10,128 nt of DNA, from assembly GCA_003024985.2 (NCBI GenBank), contig PXIH01S0007077.1; one strand, 5' to 3'. The stretch comes from Euperipatoides rowelli (lineage: Eukaryota > Onychophora > Udeonychophora > Euonychophora > Peripatopsidae). The notes beneath the pieces are model-generated. The model was not told the DNA's origin and did not search any database. It saw only the letters and a list, made by a program, of their open reading frames with translations. Numbering within the stretch: position 1 is the first letter of the stretch; every line of letters starts with the position of its first letter. This document shows positions 6,592 through 10,128 of this stretch, piece by piece. A program made the position numbers and the translations under genes.

Positions 6592-8395
6592 TTAACAATA
6601 AATGAGATTATTTGTGATTTACAGTACTTTATATTTTTTTTTGTGTATCCAATTTTTATTTTGTAAAAATATAAATGTATTTTTTTAATCTTTTCTCAAC
6701 TTAATTTTTGACACTGTGCCACTATTTTTTATTGTCAGTTATAGCATGAAGTATTGTACTCATCCAAATTTGATGATTATTGCAGTTTTATATTCTAAAC
6801 AATTTTATTATCTATGAAATATTTTGATCATTTATTCCATGCCTATGTGATTGTTTATTATTGACAAAATTGATTGGGCATTTTTGTTTTGTTTATGTTT
6901 GTATAGAATCTCAATGGAGAGATCTTAAACTTATAACAGATTTTAATGTAAACCCAAACTATCTGTATTCTTGTAAATAATTTAAGCTTACTTCAAAGTT
7001 TTGTATGTCTGGACGTGAGGTAATGAATTTCATATGATGATGACCCCTGCTGATTGTAATATGACCATTTACTGTATTACAAATCGCACAAAACTCCTGA
7101 CTAAAATGTGTGTAAGTTGCTGATCCATTGTCTTTGTATTTTTGACTATGCACAATTTGTAAATATTGAACCTATTTTTGTATCATATTGTATTTATGCT
7201 TTTTTAAAAATACTATCTTTTCTTCAATTAAAATACTGTCTATCAAACTAACCTTTTAAAAAGTGTCTTATCTTCACTAATATTGTACATCAAATATCAC
7301 AATCTATTGATATAAAAGTTTATATTAAAAAATGGGGAATAAAATTTTTGTTTAGCTAACAAAACAATCCAAATAAAGTAAACGTAAGTCCCCCCCCCCC
7401 CAGTGCAATTAAATTTTCACTTTGAAAAGATTTTATTTGCCTAAAGATATTTTGTGACAAATTTCCATTATATGATTATACCTTCCAGAGAAGTTTAAAG
7501 TTGGATCATACAGTATATGCTGCTAAGATATATTTTATAAAATTGCAAAAAAATTATTAGTATTACGGTATTATTGAGGATTTTATTCAGAGTGACATAC
7601 ATTACAACTGCAATTAGATTCAAGAAAGCAATAACTTTTTCCAAATTAAGGATGTAAGCCATTTTGCATAAGTTAAAAAAAGAAAAAAAAATATTAAAAT
7701 AAAAAGCTAAAAGAATAATAATAAAATATTTTAACATAATTGATTAATTAGGTGTATAAAATATTTATAATTGGAATTTAAGATTTATTGGATGAGTTTT
7801 TTGATTTAAGATTTAATCATAAATAGAATTGTAGTTTTGAAACGTCTTTCTGACAAAAGAGGCCCAGGCCTTGTTCTGGCATGTCACCAAATAAGAATTA
7901 ATTCTCCTGGCGATATATTAATTATAACTGGTAACACATTGAAAGGTATTTTTTAAAAAATATTTAACTTGCAGTATATACATTTAACTGTTTATTAGTA
8001 GGCTATACTTATCCCTTTTGAAAATAATAGACCTATACTTAATTTTATTTTTAAAAGTACAGTAATTTATTATTAAAAATAAACTTCTGCAATAATCTTT
8101 TTTTTTTTTTAAAAAAAAAATGTTGTCTTGGCAACATTAGAACAGCACATATTAAACTGTCCTTTGTTTCCTGTTCCTACAATCTAGTGATAGTAAAACA
8201 ATTATTTTTAATTCATTAAGGTGAATCAATTTCTTTCAGTCAAAAATAAGAATTTTTTTTTTTTAAAATTTCTGGGTTTTAAAAGTTATTATTTTGTTGC
8301 TAAACTTATTGAAGCGAATAATTCAATAAAAGTTTGTTGTCCATAGTGAGTTAGACTCTGCTAGTTATTATCTTTACCAGGTATAGTACAAGTTT
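6592..8395. other. AT-rich intergenic DNA, no gene seen
   Basis: Open frames on the minus strand at 6959-7153 and 7495-7737 have compositions dictated by AT-richness (Ile, Leu, Phe, Asn, Lys) and no family features. A small less AT-rich island at 7855-7890 contains the near-palindrome AGGCC-CA-GGCCT. A T13-A10 junction at 8098-8120 leads into a 7-base-pair hairpin (AATGTTG 8119-8125 / CAACATT 8132-8138). Confidence 0.6.
7390..7401. repeat. Homopolymer C12
   Basis: An uninterrupted run of 12 C in AT-rich intergenic DNA, preceded by GTAAGT. Confidence 0.95.
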
Positions 8396-8520
8396 TATGT
8401 CTGTCTGTTATGAGTGAAGTGAGGCTGTGTGTATGAGATTACTGTTGGAATACATACAGTGAGTGAAGTAAGGTTAGTTGTATGTCTGTCTGTTATGAGT
8501 GACGTCTGTCTGAGTGAAGC
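8396..8520. repeat. Imperfect duplication, 85-base spacing, GTCTGTCTG-rich
   Basis: TATGTCTGTCTGTTATGAGT begins at 8396 and recurs identically at 8481. AGTGAAGT.AGG and GACGTCTGTCTGAGTGAAG variants fill the space between and after. This is a short degenerate tandem repeat based on GTCTGTCTG and GAGTGAAG. Confidence 0.8.
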
Positions 8521-9788
8521 TAATGTGTGTACGGTTAACAAGATAAATGACTAATTTGAAAAGTATTCAATTACTTTTTAAAAATGTGTAATATTTGTAA
8601 TCTACTCTTGGATAAATCAAAGTATTCATTACTTTTTTCTTCTTTGATTTTTTTTTTTCATAATCTGATTTACAAGTTCTGAAATGTTTAAGCATTGTAT
8701 TAGCATCATTTAGCCGAGTCTGCCCCAAAGTTATTGTAGATTTACAATCTTTTTTAATCAATTTTATAAGATATTTTTCCTTATATATTACTAATACAAG
8801 TCAACAAAAACAATTTTAAATTTCCAGTAAGTCATTTTCACAAGATTTAATAAACTTGAAATTTTTTAATTAAAAAAAAAAGAACGTGCATAGCGTATAA
8901 TCACGTAAAAATTTAAACACGAGATTTCATTATTTTTCAATGTGGCCCTCGAAAGGTTTCCAAAAATGTTTAAAAAAACGAGGTTTCGATAAACAATTTT
9001 GCGCAAACATATCTTCAAAATTATTTTTTTTAAATATTATTATAATGAAGTGGAAAATGGAATGGGAACATGAAAACTTGTTAAGATGTTTAAATGGTTT
9101 CCTTCTAATTTTATCCAAGAAATTTTTAAATTATTATATAGGCTAAAATGAAATATGAGAAGAAAATAAAAGTTGAGTAAGTTATGGTATCATTGTCGAG
9201 ATGTTATAATAAACAATTTGTTCATGACGGACATATCACTATTTCATAGGAATTGATAGCATAAAAAACTTTACAAATCTTAACAAATAGAACCAGTTGG
9301 CCCATTGACATCTTTTCTTTTTTTCAATTTTGCCCACACACAAAAAAAGTTTACCCATATCTTTACTATACAAACCTAAGATTATTGTGCATTTATTATT
9401 TGAAAATGCTGTATAAAATTTTTGTATAATAGCTTTGAAAGGTGATCCACTGTACTGTACTTCCTCCAAGCAGTTATTGTCTATAGATAATTTAGTGGAC
9501 TCTGACAACCACTAAATGTGTGCAATAATAGCCAGATAATAAAATTTATTTAAGTATTTTTATTCTAAAATATACAGTTTTTCTTTTCTTTTTGTGGTTT
9601 ATAATAAAATGAATAAATTAGTTTTTTTTTCTTCAATCAATTTGTCCAATTCTTTACATTTCCATTATTTATTAGGAAAAAGTTGTTTAATTAAAACATT
9701 TTTGATTTAGGAACTTTTGATTTTCCCTTTGTAATCCAAGAGTTAAAACTATATAAGCAAATTGAAAACAAATCAAGTGATTTAAATA
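8521..9788. other. AT-rich intergenic DNA downstream of NDUFS4, no gene seen
   Basis: The open frames here (minus 8567-8761, opposing frames at 8930-9146, minus 9239-9508) are low-complexity and lack recognisable motifs or splice context. I treat the stretch as non-coding. Confidence 0.6.
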
Positions 9789-9853
9789 TTTATTTTAGTA
9801 AACGAGGAAAAATCTAATTACAAACATTGTACAATATATACAGTCTGATGTCT
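9775..9853 (-). terminator. NDUFS4: NDUFS4 3' UTR with two AATAAA signals
   Basis: On the minus strand one AATAAA (9858-9853) overlaps the stop codon itself, and a second (9794-9789) lies about 60 bases downstream. The second is better placed for cleavage near 9770-9780 and would give a UTR of about 75-85 bases. The outer limit is approximate. Confidence 0.6.
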
Positions 9854-9957
9854 TTATTTAGTTGAAACTCGAGTTCTTTTATTCCATGAAAAGTTGGCTC
9901 CATAAGATTTCGGTTTGAGTGTTGTAGTCTTCTTATCTTCTAGAAAATATTCCCATC
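9854..9957 (-). CDS. NDUFS4: NDUFS4, complex I accessory subunit, terminal coding exon (partial gene)
   Basis: Read on the minus strand, a strong acceptor (TTTCTTTTTCAG, AG at 9959-9958) opens an exon whose first two bases complete a split codon, probably Gly (phase 1). It encodes 33 residues from WEYFLEDKK and ends at TAA (9856-9854). The final 18 residues, [18 protein letters not shown], match the C-terminus of human NDUFS4 (18 kDa, AQDQ subunit) as I recall it, essentially residue for residue, and the preceding [10 protein letters not shown] corresponds to the human GWSYDIEERK segment. NDUFS4 sits in the peripheral arm of mitochondrial NADH:ubiquinone oxidoreductase near the N-module and is needed for its stable assembly. 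The RVSTK end contains the serine discussed in mammals as a protein kinase A target, and it is present here. The upstream exons, including the mitochondrial targeting sequence, lie beyond the right edge. Confidence 0.95.
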
Positions 9958-10128
9958 CTGAAAAAGAAAATAAATTCAAAATGGTGGCGATTTACCACAT
10001 TTACAGTAAATTACAGTTTACAAGTTGATTTCTTTTATGAAATTACAGCTCAAAAAATATCTGAAAGTTTAAGAAACAAGTCGCAGTTGAAACAATGACA
10101 CGCAAAATATTGGAATTAAATTTACTAC
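9958..10128 (-). other. NDUFS4: NDUFS4 intron (3' part, runs off window)
   Basis: This is the stretch upstream of the NDUFS4 terminal exon on the minus strand. It ends in a pyrimidine-rich tract and CAG. No open frame in it continues the protein, so it is read as intron. The donor lies beyond the window. Confidence 0.8.

Noticed and set aside
8930-9146. Opposing open frames of 62 and 68 codons
   Set aside because: Composition is driven by AT-richness, neither matches a known family, and no splice or start context supports them.
9239-9508. 89-codon minus-strand open frame downstream of NDUFS4
   Set aside because: No family features; it lies past the NDUFS4 polyadenylation signals in low-complexity DNA.

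Overview
This window is AT-rich animal nuclear DNA (roughly 70% A+T by eye) with spliced genes, GT-AG introns, AATAAA signals, homopolymer runs and minisatellites. It holds no bacterial or viral genes. The organism is probably a marine invertebrate or another non-mammalian metazoan, but the sequence does not fix the phylum.

Two genes can be named, each by its last coding exon or exons, and they point towards each other. On the left, on the + strand, are the last two coding exons of an ARL15-like small GTPase (458-666 and 1934-2098), joined by a 1267-base intron and followed by a polyadenylation signal at 2224. On the right, on the - strand, is the last coding exon of NDUFS4 (9957 down to 9854), a mitochondrial complex I subunit, with its intron running off the window end. 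Human ARL15 and NDUFS4 are also neighbours and also tail to tail on 5q11.2, so the window appears to preserve an old gene linkage. The products have no known shared job. The link is positional.

The roughly 7.7 kb between the two stop codons is intergenic and rich in repeats. A palindrome cluster lies at 2690-2790. Two direct copies of a composite repeat lie at about 3288-3850 and 4850-5515. Each is a minisatellite with a unit of about 36 bases, followed by a shared single-copy tail. A short, less AT-rich patch at 5617-5786 is open on both strands. A 12-base motif occurs in opposite orientations at 2385 and 6580, and a short imperfect repeat lies at 8396-8520. The remainder (about 2250-2690, 2800-3287, 3851-4849, 5787-6579, 6592-8395, 8520-9788) is low-complexity AT-rich DNA in which I see no gene.

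The ARL15 intron carries its own repeats: a nested inverted repeat at 1184-1410, T-rich and C-rich tracts, and a strong hairpin at 1819-1845. A single N at 3562 sits exactly between two identical 75-base copies, which looks like an unmerged contig join rather than real sequence.

I found no convincing new biological system. The strongest observations are the conserved convergent ARL15-NDUFS4 pair, the composite minisatellite-plus-tail repeat, and the probable assembly artefact.
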